Below, one piece after another: positions 25,060-36,349 of a DNA stretch of 64,000 bases. The position numbers and the translations under genes were made by a program. Numbering within the stretch: the first letter of the stretch is position 1; each line of letters opens with the position of its first letter. Source of the DNA: Magnaporthiopsis rhizophila (lineage: Eukaryota > Ascomycota > Sordariomycetes > Magnaporthales > Magnaporthaceae); assembly GCA_003049465.1 (NCBI GenBank), contig PYSS01000133.1, forward strand, positions 1 to 64,000, in the 5' to 3' direction. The notes beneath the pieces are model-generated. The model was not told where the DNA came from, made no database searches, and saw only the letters and a program-made list of their open reading frames with translations.

Positions 25060-27098
25060 TCAGCGCCCCATCCTGATGACACCTGCGGCGACCAGCTTCT
25101 GAATCTTGGACCGCACTTGAGGGTTCTTCATGTGCTCTTGCAGGGCAGCAGGGTCGCTCTGAGCTTGCTGCAGAATCGCCTGCATTACTGGGTCTTGCAT
25201 AATGCCCATAATCTGGTGAGTGGTAAGATGGGTAGTTAGCAGTAAGTTCCTCGATAATCTCGGGCTCACAATGTTTGTGGGCGGCATGTAATGTCAGGCA
25301 CACGAGCTGAGACTCACCTCAGGATCGCGTGCGAGCCTCTCGCGGGTCTGCTCCTCAGTCTCGTTTTCACGCGCCGAGTACATGGCTGTGAAGGCCTTCT
25401 GCTGCTGCTGCTCAATCTCGCGTGCGTTGGCGCCCGCATGGTGCTCGCGGTCGATGTTTTGGGCCTCGGTGCATGCGTCGAGGCACTTGCTGTACTCGCG
25501 CATGCCGAAGTAGGCCTGCGCCTTGCGGATGTAGGCGCGGATGAATTTGGAGTCCTTGGCGATGGCGGCGTCGCAGTCGGTCAGCGCCGAGGGGAACTCG
25601 AGCAGTTTGATGAAGGCTGCGGCCCGGTTGCTGTAGCCCCTGGGGTCATCGGGAGCGCGCTTGATCATCTCCGAGTAGGCGGCCACGGCGCCCGGCCAGT
25701 CCGACGCCTTGAACTTGTTGTTGCCCTCCTCGCGCGCCTCCTCGGCCTTTGCAGGATCGATATAAGCCAGCCGCTCCGAGTCTTTCTTCAGCTTCTCGGC
25801 CGTGTTGAGCTTCTTGAGGACCTCGGGTGTACGGTGCTCGCGCAGGGACGTCTTGTAGTTGTCAATAGCCAACTCCATGTTGCCCATCTTCTCGTGCGCC
25901 GATCCGATGCGCGCATACGACTTTGCAATGGTCTTAAAGTCGGCGTAGATGGCGCGGCCTTCCTCGACCGCCTTGGTGCAAGTGTCGATGCAAGCCTGGT
26001 AGTCGCCCTTTTCGAAATGCGCAGCGCCCAGATTGTTTAGGTACGTAATGTCCTTATGCAGGTCCCAGGCGGCTGTGTAGTGCTTAATGGCCTCGTCAAA
26101 GTTGCGCTTCTTGTACTGCTCGGTTCCCAGGGCCTTCTCCTTGTCTGCCGCCTCTTTTGCCTTCTTCTTTTCCCGCGCCTCCTCGTCCTCCGGTTCAGGC
26201 TCGGGCTCGGGCTCCGGTGCCTTTGGCTTGGCGGCAGCGGGCGCAGGCCTGGAATCGGGCATCGGGACGTCCTCATCTTGTTCCCTGGCGGAGCCGCTGG
26301 CTCCAGGCATATCCTCGGGAGAACGGACGTCCATGTCCACGCCCATCATCACGCCCAGCACCGAGATCATACGAGGGTCGCTGAAGAGGTCCTGGGTGTT
26401 CTTGGGATTCGAGCGGATCGCCTGGAGCTTTGCCATAAAGGTGGGGTCGGCGAGGTAGGAGCTCGTCTTGGGGTTGGCAGCGAGCTTCTGGATGAGTTGG
26501 GGGTCGTTGAACATCTGACCCAGCCCGGCGGAGGGATCACCGCCACCAAAGCCGGCGCCTGCGGTTGGAAACCCCATGTCAGTTAAAGCACGGGAATGGA
26601 GCGTCATGAATGCGGCGGGGTGGTTCCCGCGGGTCGAGACGATAGCATCTTCGCGACTACATACCTTGAATCTCCTGGTCAATAGCACGCTTGACTGACG
26701 CGAGGTCGTTCTTCATGCCGGCATTGTTGGGGTCCAGCTTCAGGCCCTCCTCGTAGGCCTCGGCCGCCGCCGCCAGGTCATTCTTCCCGTACAAGGCGCT
26801 ACCTTTGCGGCCCCAGCCCTTGGGCCAGTCGGGCTTCAGCTCGATTGTCTTCTCGGCATCATTCAGGGCGTTGTCCCACTCCTTCTTGGAGGCATAGGCG
26901 GCTGATCGGTTGCTGTAGAGGATGTGGTTGTCGGGGGCGAGCTCGATGGCGGCAGTGAATTTCTCGCTGCACAAGTGTTAGCCACTAGCGGGCACCGCAG
27001 GTGTGTTCTGTGCTGTGGGGTACTTACATGGCCTCGTCGAAATTCTTCTCCGCGATGGCCTTGTTGCCCAGCGCCTTGAGCTCGTCGGCCGTCGACAT
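25060..27098 (-). CDS. sti1: Hsp70/Hsp90 organising co-chaperone Sti1 (Hop)
   Basis: Four exons (27098-27028, 26966-26665, 26558-25318, 25212-25060) join exactly to 588 residues, practically the length of yeast Sti1. Sti1 hands client proteins from Hsp70 to Hsp90 in the cytosol. Domains in order: TPR1 (~1-115, with NRSAAY and WPKGWGRKGSAL), DP1 (~130-190, with repeated DP turns: FNDPQLIQKL, LADPTFMAKL, FSDPRMISVL), an acidic/Pro linker (~200-250), TPR2A (~260-390, with LGTEQYKKRNFDEAIKHY), TPR2B (~395-520, YSNRAAAFIKL, YIRKAQAYFG), and DP2 (~540-588, MQDPVMQAILQQ, IQKLVAAGVIRMGR). The carboxylate-clamp Lys/Asn/Arg residues of the TPRs appear intact. A single-copy housekeeping gene; confident call. 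Confidence 0.97.
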
Positions 27099-28786
27099 GG
27101 TGCGGGGTTCTGTGCAATCTCGAGGGCAGTGGTCGGCAGGATATGTGAAGGCGTAAAAAGCAATTCTCCAACGGTCGCAGGTGCGTCTGGTTCACCACAA
27201 GTATCCTAATGCTCTTGTGTTTAAGCTGAGCACGAAGGAGAAAATGGCCTGGGAAGATCAGGCGAGGTCGTCGACTGCCTGCCCGATATTTTCTAACAGC
27301 GGCGCACCTGCACGGGCTGGAGCGCTCGCGGGTTTGCGACAATCTTCTAGGCCATTCGATGAGCTTGGAGAAGCTCAATGCTGATTGGCTGCAGAGCTGG
27401 AGCCCGCACCCCTGTCGCTGGCGGGGAACCCGTCCGATCCTCTGGCGCGTTAGTTGAGGCTGAAAGGATTCGAACCTCTAGGCTACAAGCTGTTCATTGT
27501 TCAAGCATTCCCAGCTGGAGCATTGTGTCCGGCCCTCAGCCCGGTGGTTGGTCCAAGATGTGAATTTTGGATGTCGGTTTGTCCAAGTCCCTAAAGAAGT
27601 GTGGGGGTTAGGTTAGGCGCGCTGGCAGCAGGTCACCCCGCAAACCAGGCCTGACCCTAATCCTGGCTTTTACAAGACTGGATTCCAGAACACGTGGCTG
27701 GCTTGCAGTAGGTACCTACACAAGCAAAAGCACAGATGTTAACTGTTCTGTTTCCGACATCTTTTTGTTTGAAAAGCCCATATACACAATTAGTTGTGGT
27801 TTTGGGACTAGACCAAGGAGCTTCTCATGTGAATGGCAGCTGGCCGATCACAGCCAAAATGAGCGAACAATAAGGAGAGCTAAACAGCTGGGATCGAGGA
27901 TATGTCCAAAGTCTGAGCCATGACCCCTATTCCTTGAAAAGAATATTCGCAAGGAAGGAACAGCGACGCCGACAGGCATGAACTAAACTATGTTAATATC
28001 AGAACATCTTCTATCCTGGCTACTAGCAAAGCCAGGCAATCCTCAAAACCGGTTCGTTCCTGATGCCGTTGGTCGTCGAAAGGAGGCTCGGAATCGGCTC
28101 CAAAGAGAATAGCCGATCCGGTGGCAAATACAATGTCGGATAAGGTCATCATCGGAGCCGAAAGATTTGCAAGGCGCCTCCAGCAGCCGATTGCCTACCT
28201 GAAGAGTATAACCTCCGAGAGCCTAGCTGCCACAAAAAGTCAGGGCTGGAGCCGTTCAGTTAGCTAGTGTGTTGAGCCTAGTTCGGTGCAAAATCTACAG
28301 AGGCGGAAGCAAAGCCTTGGGGAGCGGCTCGGAGTGTTCGAGGACGTGAAGGTTGAGGGGTTCCGCCACGCGCAGCGCCACCTCGGAAGAACACCCCCAG
28401 ACAGGCTAGCGTCCGCTCTACGATGGTCGCCGGGCTGAGGATGGTGGCGGGATCGCCTGCGTCTGCGGTGAAGGCGACTCCAAGGGAAGACGCCAGTGCC
28501 AGACAAGCGTCTTTGGCATCTGTGGGACACTGCTAGAGACGGGGCTGCGTCCCGAGGCGCGGCGCTGCCCAGAGGGGCTTCAGGATAACATGATACAGGC
28601 AGCCCCCAGAGAACATCCTCCCAGAATTTCCTGTAATTATTCGTTTTCTTTTGACTTTCACTGTAGGCCAAGAGCGGGCCGTGACAAGCGTTTTCTTTTT
28701 TCGTTCCCCCTTTTTGTTTTCTCTTCCAGTATTGGGAGAATAATCATCGTTCGCTTGAAGTCGTCCGCAGTTGTTAACTTATCACA
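27099..28786. other. Long intergenic region with a tRNA-like relic
   Basis: No supported gene. On the minus strand a perfect B-box sequence (27466-27476) and weak A-box-like DNA around 27500 suggest a decayed tRNA, but acceptor pairing fails. A short open segment on the minus strand (about 28260-28530) has protein-like composition yet begins and ends at stops, so it may be a relic of a lost gene. The right 150 bp are the promoter of the CFEM gene. Confidence 0.35.
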
Positions 28787-30699
28787 ATGCGGGCCAACGC
28801 TGGGTTTTTGGCGTTGGTGTTACCTCTCTTTCTCGTCCCGTCTGTGCTGGCCGGCAATGACAGCCTGGCGGCACAGACTCTCACAAAAATGCCAAGTTGC
28901 ATGGTGAGTTCCAAGGGCCATTGGCCCGATACGGGAAAGAAGAGGGACCACGGTGCCATGCTGACCAAAATGACACCACCTCGCGATTAACAGCGGGTGT
29001 GCTTGGCGAACGTAGCAACAGCCTCGAGATGCCTTCTCACGGACAACACATGCTTTTGCGGTCCACAGGTAACGGAGAGCGCGGTGCTGGACTGCGCCCA
29101 GAAGCAATGCAGCAAAGTGGATCTGATGTCCATGATCAGACTCACCAGCACCGTCTGCGGCCACAAGCCCAAGGACAAAGGGGTGATCCTTCGAGCCCAG
29201 CAGTGTTTGTGGGCCATCATAGCGAGCGTTTGCGTCATCATACGGATCGTCCATAGGCTACTCGACAGAGGCCAGTGTCGCAGCAGGGCGGCGCTCATCG
29301 CCGAAGATGTGTGCTTTTCGCTCACGTACCTGTTTAGTCTCACGATCTACACCATTATCGCCACCTTCATGACTGGCGGGGGGCTCGGGCGCGACTTCTG
29401 GGCCTTGAGCTTCAAGAAGATCAGCAACCTCGGTTTCTGGCTGTACCTGATCCAGATGCTCTACGTGGTGGCCATTAGTCTACTGAGGAACTCGTTCCTG
29501 TTGTTCTATTTGCGCGTTTTCGCGGGCAACGAGCACGAAGGGGACGGCAAAGCCCGGCGCTGGCGCCCCGGCGGGTGTTGGAAGCTTCGCCGGATACTGT
29601 GGTGCACGATAGCCATCCAGAGCGTCATCTCCACTGGCGTTCTCTTGGCCGTCATCTTCCAGTGCTGGCCAATATACAAGACCTGGGAGGGATGGAAAGG
29701 GATGTCGCGGGGGTTTGCATCCCGTCGACGGCCCTGATGCAGACCAACTCCGGCGTCAGCATAGCCATTGGGCTGTGGATTTTCTGTCTGCCGCTGTCGC
29801 AGCTTCGAAGGCTTGACCTGACCCGCGGGGCAGTGATCGGCGTGGCCATCATGCTCTGCATGGGATCATTGTGAGTTGCGCCACCCCGCGTCTGGCAGGC
29901 AGATGATCCGTGATTTGCTGACCGCAGGCTGTGCGCCTCTCTGTTTAGAGTCTTGACGCTGAGCATTTTGCGTTTGGCGCCGAGCATCCGGCTCAAGCAG
30001 GTCTTCCTGGTCCGGGGCGGGCCGGCCGAGCTGGTCGGATGGAGCACTGCCGAGTTGACAGCTGGAATCATCTGCATTTGCATGCCGAGCATGCCTGCCG
30101 TCGGCATCCGGGCGCTCGTGACTCTCCTCGCGCATACGCCGTGGCGTTTGCCGGACCGGGACCATTCTTTTGCGGCGAAATCACCTTTCGGGGCCGGGTC
30201 AGGAGCAGACAAGATGGCGGTCACATCGAGCGTGGGGCCGGCGAGCCAGGAGGGGAAAACGCATCTGTTTCCCTCGCCGCCAGCGCCCGTTTTGTCAAGC
30301 AACCGATCACCCAGCTGCTCGGCAGTCAGTTCGTGGACGGCGCCCAGCAGCTCTGAGTGTCGTGCCAGTGTCAGCACTGCGTCTGGTCGAGTCGCGACCC
30401 AGGGAAGGCCTGGGACGGACAATAGGGGCTCGGTCTTGCGGAAAAGTGAGGACGCGCCGTCGTCCTTGGGAGAGGGAGGGGCTGGGGCACCGGTCCGGCG
30501 AATAGCAACGCCCGACTATTTTGTACCTCGCCGGTTCCCTCCGAGGGAAGGCAAGCGGCGCTATGCGCCGAATGTCAGGGGAGGTTCGCGCTCCAATGTT
30601 TCGAGAACGGGGCTGGCTCCGCCTCTGCCCGTCAGAACCTACCAGCGGCCGATATCAAGGGAGAAGGAGACGGTAGAAGTGCCGGACATTGTAGATTGA
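28787..30699 (+). pseudogene. CFEM-domain seven-helix membrane receptor with a frameshift
   Basis: Exons 28787-28903, 28994-29870 and 29928-30699. A signal peptide (residues 1-22) precedes an eight-cysteine CFEM domain (PSCM, RVC, SRC, NTCFC, LDC, KQC, TVC), then seven hydrophobic helices of the Pth11/SAT4 rhodopsin-like type and a long basic, disordered cytoplasmic tail. Family hallmarks are CWPIYKTW and, near helix 7, WSTAELTAGIICICMPSMP. Around 29680-29710 the reading frame must shift by one base: the upstream frame runs into a stop at 29737, while the conserved VCIPST...SIAIGLWIFCLPL continues in the -1 frame with no room for an intron. It is either an inactivated allele or a sequencing error in the AAAGGG/GGGGG context. 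In related fungi such proteins sense surface or nutrient cues. Confidence 0.75.
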
Positions 30700-31226
30700 G
30701 TGGCAGTTTGCTGCCATGTTACATGTCAGAATGCTAGCTGCAATGTCCATTAACAATTGCGTGCCCGAGACTGAAAGCAAATGCGGACTCCGCACAAAAC
30801 GGCAGGGCATTGGCTTGGCGCGAGTCTGATGGCGCCAGCGCCTTCACGCCATCACGTGTGCCAGGGACCATTTCCGTGCGAGCCGCAGGGTATGGGTACA
30901 GCAGCCAATTAGGCGGGGTGCGTTAATCATCCCGCCATGGATGCAGCCCGAGTGGCCTCGGAGTAACCTGATCTGGCGCTCGAAAATGGTACGATGACAA
31001 GGCGACACGTCGGGAGGGAAGGAGCGTCCAATTAGGTGCAACGAGCTGCAATTTGGCCCGTTGGGAGAAGAAGCAGCAAGCAGTACTGGAGGTTCGGTGT
31101 TTCGGCTGCATCCTGCTTTCCGTGCTTGTCGACCTGCAACGTCGAGGCACAAGCTTAAAGCTCCCCCGCTCCCGCCCGACCAAGCTCTCCCCCGTCATTG
31201 CGGGTTGCCTCTTCTCCTCCTCCACC
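30700..31226. other. Intergenic promoter region
   Basis: About 530 bp with no gene. It contains the promoter and leader of the hemerythrin-like gene; no specific motif was identified. Confidence 0.4.
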
Positions 31227-32200
31227 ATGGCAGGCCTCCGCGCTCTCCTGATCAGCGCAGTAGCCATCTTCCTGGCCGTTGTTCTCCGCAGCTCCCCGTA
31301 CGTCATGACGACAAACAAACCCTCGGGCTCCAAGCCCTGGGCCGACGGTCCGCTGGCGCTCATCCCGACGCCGCTGCACACCACGGACAAGACGGATCTC
31401 TTCACCACGGGCGCCTCCCACATGGCGATGCTGCACAACGCCATCCACAGAGGCTACAACTCCATCTACCACCAAGCTGCCCACGTGCGTGACGCCGACA
31501 AGCCGGACTTCGTCGGGTACTGTCTGACCTGGCACAAATTTGTTGTTTCACACCACGACGACGAGGAGAATGTCCTCTTTTCCCAGATGGAAGAGTTGTT
31601 GAACGACAAGGAAATCTGGGGGAAGACGCATCAGGAGCACGGTGAGCCCTGTCCGACCTCCAATCTTTTGCCCCTACCATTCTTGCTGCACCATTTCCTT
31701 GGCCCAGTCATCTACTGACGCAAGGACGCCGCCTCGGCAATCCAGAGGCTTTCCTTCCCGGGCTTGCCGAGTTCCACAAGTATCTGAGCACTCTACCCTC
31801 ACCTGCCGACTTCTCGGGCGCGGACCTGCTTAAGATCATGGCCGGGTTCCAGGCGCCTTTCGAGGAGCACTTCCGGTCCGAAATATCCACCATCGCGAAT
31901 CTCGCCGCGCACCCCAACGCCCCCAAGCCCGGCACCCCCGAGGCCGACAAGGCGGCCGCCACCTTCGCGGCTTGGGGGAAGAAGACAGTCATGAAAGCCG
32001 GCGTGTCCGACGTCGTGCCCTTCTTCCTCGTCAACTTGGATGCGTCGTACGAGGGTGGTCGCTGGGCCAAGTGGCCACCCATCCCCCCGCCTATCAAATG
32101 GTCGCTTGTGAACCTTGTAGGCTCCTGGTACGGCGGTCGCTGGCGTTTTGCCAGCTGTGACGGCGCCGGGAACAGGAGGGAGCTATTTGCCCTGGAGTAG
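31227..32200 (+). CDS. Membrane-anchored hemerythrin-like domain protein
   Basis: Two exons, 31227-31641 and 31725-32200, join as G|GA to 296 residues. An N-terminal hydrophobic segment (residues ~3-22) is either a signal anchor or signal peptide. The following part has the spacing of a four-helix hemerythrin-like fold: SHMAMLHNAIHRGY near residue 65, WHKFVVSHHDDEENVLF near 100, HQEHG, AEFHKYL and PFEEHFRSE later; the His and Glu residues could bind a di-iron centre. The C-terminus is Trp/Pro-rich with two GGRW segments. This family is common in fungal genomes and its physiology is unclear; roles in iron or oxygen handling are suggested by homology only. Confidence 0.85.
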
Positions 32201-33008
32201 AGGGTTGTGCGAGCCGATGGGCGAGGAATATTGGACATCATAACTGCCGCACGTCGAACGGGGTTGTTAGCGAGGGGTTCCGTGAAAATACTCAAATGCG
32301 GCGTCATATACTGTCTTTCAGTGGCCGCGGCCGTTTAAATCGAGTGATATCCCGGCCATCATGTCTGCATAATATTGACGCTGATAAACTACAATGGATT
32401 AGGTAATGAGCCATTCGCTCACAGATGGATTCTCACTTTTTCACCCGGTAGATTACCATGCTCACTTCCTAAATTTCGCCCGATCCAGCTAGAATCGGAA
32501 CATTTCTTAAACGTTACAAGTGTATGAACCTTACACAACACCACGCACAAAACCCGCATCCCGACATTGGAACCACTGGGAACTTTGAATCTTTAAGCAA
32601 AAATAAATAAATAAAAAACAAAAGCTCATTAAGCCAACCGGGGCTCGAACCGGCAACCCAAGCGGCTAACGTAACGGAGTACAGGTAGGGTCCCGGTATC
32701 GACTCGACCCATCCTCATAACCGTTACATCAACTTGGCGTTCCGCTGTTCGATGTTTACGGCAGGCAGGACCGAGGGTTATAAGCATTCCAGCTGTGCAG
32801 TAGATTGGAAGGAGCAACCCTGCCATACGGCTTGCGCAGGCTGTCTGCCTGGTGCGTGCTGCACGCCCAGCGTCGCAATACAAAATTTTATTCCAGGAAC
32901 CAATACCCCTTGTCTCGATTGCCAAGTAAAAACCACGAAGCTCGAGTATGTTTCTCTTTGTTTGGTTTGGCGATATCCTGCTCATTGCTTCCCTGTTCAA
33001 CGTCCTCC
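32201..33008. other. Convergent intergenic region with possible pseudo-tRNA
   Basis: AT-rich 3' flanks of two converging genes. The minus-strand tRNA-like element at 32630-32739 is listed separately. No protein gene supported. Confidence 0.4.
32630..32739 (-). other. tRNA-like element (possible tRNA pseudogene)
   Basis: The minus strand carries a perfect B-box (GGTTCGAGCCC) and a plausible A-box-like stretch (TTGATGTAACGGTTATGA). The ends nearly pair as an acceptor (ACGCCAA with TTGGCTT, one mismatch). The T-arm needs an eight-base loop to pair, and the middle is about 30 bases too long, so it would require an intron. No clean anticodon loop can be assigned. It is best read as a decayed or derived tRNA. 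Confidence 0.35.
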
Positions 33009-33664
33009 CTATAACTGGACATCAACTGTAGGTTCGGGTGCAACCAAGTGGAGCATCATGGTCATGCTCGACTTCCACGCATCGAACTGCGCCGAGTCCA
33101 TCTTGATGAGCGTCTTCCTCGCGTTGAAGCCCTGTCCGTCGTCAACGAGGCTGCTGGTCGCCCAGACCTGATTCTGGATGCTCTCCCACTCCTTCTTGCA
33201 CTTCTCCGCGGCCTCCCGGTAGCACCGGTCGCGTTGCTTCTGCTTGGGGTAGTTCCAGCAGTCCCTCATGGCGCAGCGGTACGGCATCGTCGGCGTGGGC
33301 GTGGGCGTGGGCGGGGACGTCGTCGAGTTCCAGGTGGCCGTGCCGTCCGTGGTGTTAGCGGCCGCCCCGGTCGTCGTGCTGTTGAGCTGCGGGGCCATCG
33401 AGAGAGTCGCGTTCGCGGCACGGGTGACGGTCGTGAAGGTGGTGGTCTCGTATCTGACGACCACGGGTGCGTTTTGTCCGACCTGGGTGAGTCTAGTCAG
33501 CATCTCCGCCTCGGTGATGCTTCAATCTATCCTCTCTGGAATTTGTTCACTGGCGAGGTAGTGCAGAGGCTACTCACCTCTGTGCTGTTAAACAGCCGCG
33601 ATGTTGTATCTTGGGCGAGGGTACCGCTGGCCGCTAGGGCGCCCAACACGAGGGTGAGATGCAT
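33009..33664 (-). CDS. Secreted Ser/Thr-rich Cys-containing protein
   Basis: Two exons, 33664-33578 and 33482-33009, join at phase 0 to 186 residues. Residues 1-18 (MHLTLVLGALAASGTLAQ) are a signal peptide. The middle (~45-100) is Thr/Ser/Pro-rich with several Asn-X-Thr/Ser sites, so heavy glycosylation is likely. The C-terminal half contains MPYRCAMRDCWNYPKQKQRDRCYREAAEKCKKEW, with four cysteines at regular spacing, followed by a hydrophobic but not clearly GPI-like end. I recognise no family. A small cell-wall-associated or effector-like protein is possible; function not inferred further. Confidence 0.78.
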
Positions 33665-33990
33665 GGCTACAGAAGTGATATGGCGGGTGCGACTACTATT
33701 TGAGCCTTAGGAACAGAAGCAGAAAAGGGGATGCTCTTGGAAGAGTATGCTGAATACAAATGCGCCGAGGGTGAGGAGGAACGTTGACAATGAAGATCGT
33801 GGCATTATTAGGCTTTGAGGTGGCACTTGCTCTATGATTTGCACATATAACTCAACATATTGGTGGTCTTGATTTTGGAGATGCGAGGCGAAGGCTTTAT
33901 ACAGCATCCACCCCCGCCGCCAGAAAACATACCGAGGCTTGTCTCGCCACCAGCCAACCATGGAGAATCAAAGACGCAAGAAATGTGTCC

Positions 33991-34978
33991 TCAATCCTCT
34001 GCGTAAACATTGCTGGCAACGCCCTCAAAGACGTCGAGGGCATGGTCTAGCCTGTCCCTGACGAGTCTGTACCTCGGAATGACGTCCCTCCCGAGCGGCA
34101 GGAACATCTCGGCCTCGTGGCCCTCGCCGACGCCGGTCCCCGTCGCGACCTCGACGATGGCTCGCGCGGCCTTTTCCGGATCTCCATCGCCGACAAAGTT
34201 GTGCGATTGCATAAAGTCCATGATTCCTGCGACCGCCTTTCCCTTGTAGTCGTCCGCCAGCGGCACGGAGCCGGCACGCGCGACGTTGCCCATGTTTGTG
34301 CGGAAGGTTCCGAGGTGCACTGTGATGACGCGCACATTGAACTCGGAGACTTCCTTGTATAGAACCTTGGACACGGCTGGCACGTACGCATATGAGAGTC
34401 AGCACAACATAGAAAGAGTAGTGCATCATGCAGCCCGAGTTTAGTTTGTGTGGCGCAAACTCACCGTCGAGCGCCGACTTGGCGGCTGCGTACGCCGCCA
34501 TGCTCTCCCTCCCTTCCAGCCCGACGCCCGAGCTCACGTTGACGACGACGCCAAAGCGCCGCCGCCGCATGTGCGCGACAGCGGCGCGCGCCAGTCTGAA
34601 CGGCCCGAAAAAGACGGTCTCGAGCTGCGCACGCACCTCGTCGTCGGTCAGATGCTCGGCCGCCTGGTGGACAGACCAGCCGGCGTTGTTGACCAGGACG
34701 TCGATGTGCTCGCCGCGGGCCTCGAGCTCGTCGTCGATGAGGCGGAAGCAGGCGTCTGCGTCGTCCACGTCGAGCGCCAGCCAGCGGCCGCCGCGCCGCT
34801 CGACCTCGGCGACGAGCTCGGGCGTGCGGGAGGGGTTGCGGCTCGTGGCGATCAGGCGGTGGCCCCCATCCTGGATGGCGCGGGTCAGGGAGAGACCCAC
34901 GCCGGAGGAGCAGCCTGTGACGAGGAAGGTGAGGGGCCGCGCGGGAGTGATGAACTTGGCGTCCGGGATGGCGGACAT
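33991..34978 (-). CDS. Short-chain dehydrogenase/reductase
   Basis: Two exons, 34978-34465 and 34376-33991, join as G|CC to 299 residues. Classical SDR features are in order: TGCSSGVGLS (dinucleotide-binding TGxxxGxG, residue ~21), LDVDD (adenine contact), NNAGW (~97), a catalytic Ser in VSSGVG (~149), and YAAAK (Tyr-x-x-x-Lys, ~163), followed by a helix and VHLGTFRTNM. Arg after the glycine motif region (ATSRNP) suggests NADP(H). The substrate is unknown; the sequence resembles fungal retinol/oxidoreductase-like SDRs. An upstream extension to 35083 is open but starts with a non-ATG codon, so the Met at 34978 was chosen. Confidence 0.92.
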
Positions 34979-36349
34979 GGCGAACTTGGGGAGGGCGGAC
35001 GTCTTGGCTTTTCTGCGCGCTTGGGGAAGGGTGGTTGCGGGTGAGAAGCACTTCAAACGGTACAGAAACGTATTCTTGATCACTCCCTCCTTATATCTTC
35101 CATTTTATTCTCCGTCTCTATTGCATCATGGTCCTCGCCGACATGTTCGACTCCCAGACCCTGATGCCGGATTTATGCCGGACGAGAGGAGGTTTAAGTC
35201 CGTCCCGGGTTTTTCTTGGCGCGAGCTCCGAGCGGACCGTCCACGCACGCTATGTTCGGAGCGAGCAGCCGAGGCGGGGCTTCATGGGATCTGCGAATGT
35301 GCGGAGACGTTGGTACTGCCGCTGGTACGCACCTAGCCCTCCATGACCTCGCACCGAGCGCGGCCCGGCGGCGGGTATGAAAGGCGTTGGTTCGAGCATG
35401 ATCAGCATCCGCCGCTTTTTGATGGCTGAATTATGATTCAGGGGTGAAACAGGCCTCAATGTCCGAAGTGGCGGCTAGCCGCTGGCTGTAGGACTTGTTT
35501 GTGGATAGCCCGTGCTCACGGTAGCGTTTTCCCAGCGCATTCGTCTCATCTCTGCACCGGCTAAAGATCTGATGTGTCAAGCTGCCAACCCCACCTTTTC
35601 CGGCTGCAAGGTCGTCCGCTCATCATTGACAGGCTTCAGGTCTACTGGACTCGCAGGCAGTAGGCAGCCAAGCATGGCGCCCGAGACTCTTCAATGTCTC
35701 CGATTATCCCGTCCGGTCTTTAAGCCCTGGATCGCGGATCGTCGCCACAACCACCAGCTCCTTGTCGACCTCACGGCCCCTTGGCTTTATGCAGATGATG
35801 TCTCGTGTGCGCATCTGGGCTCCGGGCCTTTCCCCACACTTGTTATTTCCGGCGCGGCTCAACACCAGATTTGGCCGCCAGCAGCCATCCGTACCGACAT
35901 CGGGCGAGCGAAGAGGACACGCTCAAGCAAGGAAATATCGAACCCCAAGATATGCAACACCTCGCCGGACCCATGCTGTGCCAACCTTTGCCTTGGTCTC
36001 TTTCCCATACCGGCCAGCGGGTATGCCGATGGAGATCGTGACAGCCTCCATAATTACCGTCCTATTTAGGCGGCAGTGGGAAGTTTGGCTTGCTATGCAC
36101 ATCCAGGCAGAGAGCGCTGCCATCTGAGCACTTAATGCCCTTAATCTCCTGATCGTTCCCTGTATGATCGGTGACCTGGGACTCATCTGTCCTTCTCCTG
36201 TTTGCAATAAAGCTTGGTGCTTCTATCCCTCCCGTATCTCCTTTCCACACACTTGTGTTTGTGTTGCCTTGTTGGACGACCACGACAGACACCACCCACT
36301 CCCAAGCAACAGTTAAAATCTACGTGCACCGTTAGCCCTCCTTCCGAAG
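34979..36349. other. Divergent promoter region
   Basis: About 1.4 kb between divergently transcribed SDR and Pth11-type genes. No third gene is supported. It should hold both promoters; no named motif. Confidence 0.4.

Noticed and set aside
27440..27560. tRNA on the minus strand (perfect B-box GGTTCGAATCC)
   Set aside because: The A-box is damaged and no 5' partner for the acceptor CAGCCTC exists at the right distance; at best a relic.
28260..28530. Open minus-strand segment with protein-like composition (TDAKDACLAL...)
   Set aside because: Bounded by stops, no start, no recognised motif; cannot be called a gene.
34979..35083. N-terminal extension of the SDR
   Set aside because: Starts at GTG; downstream Met at 34978 gives the normal SDR length.
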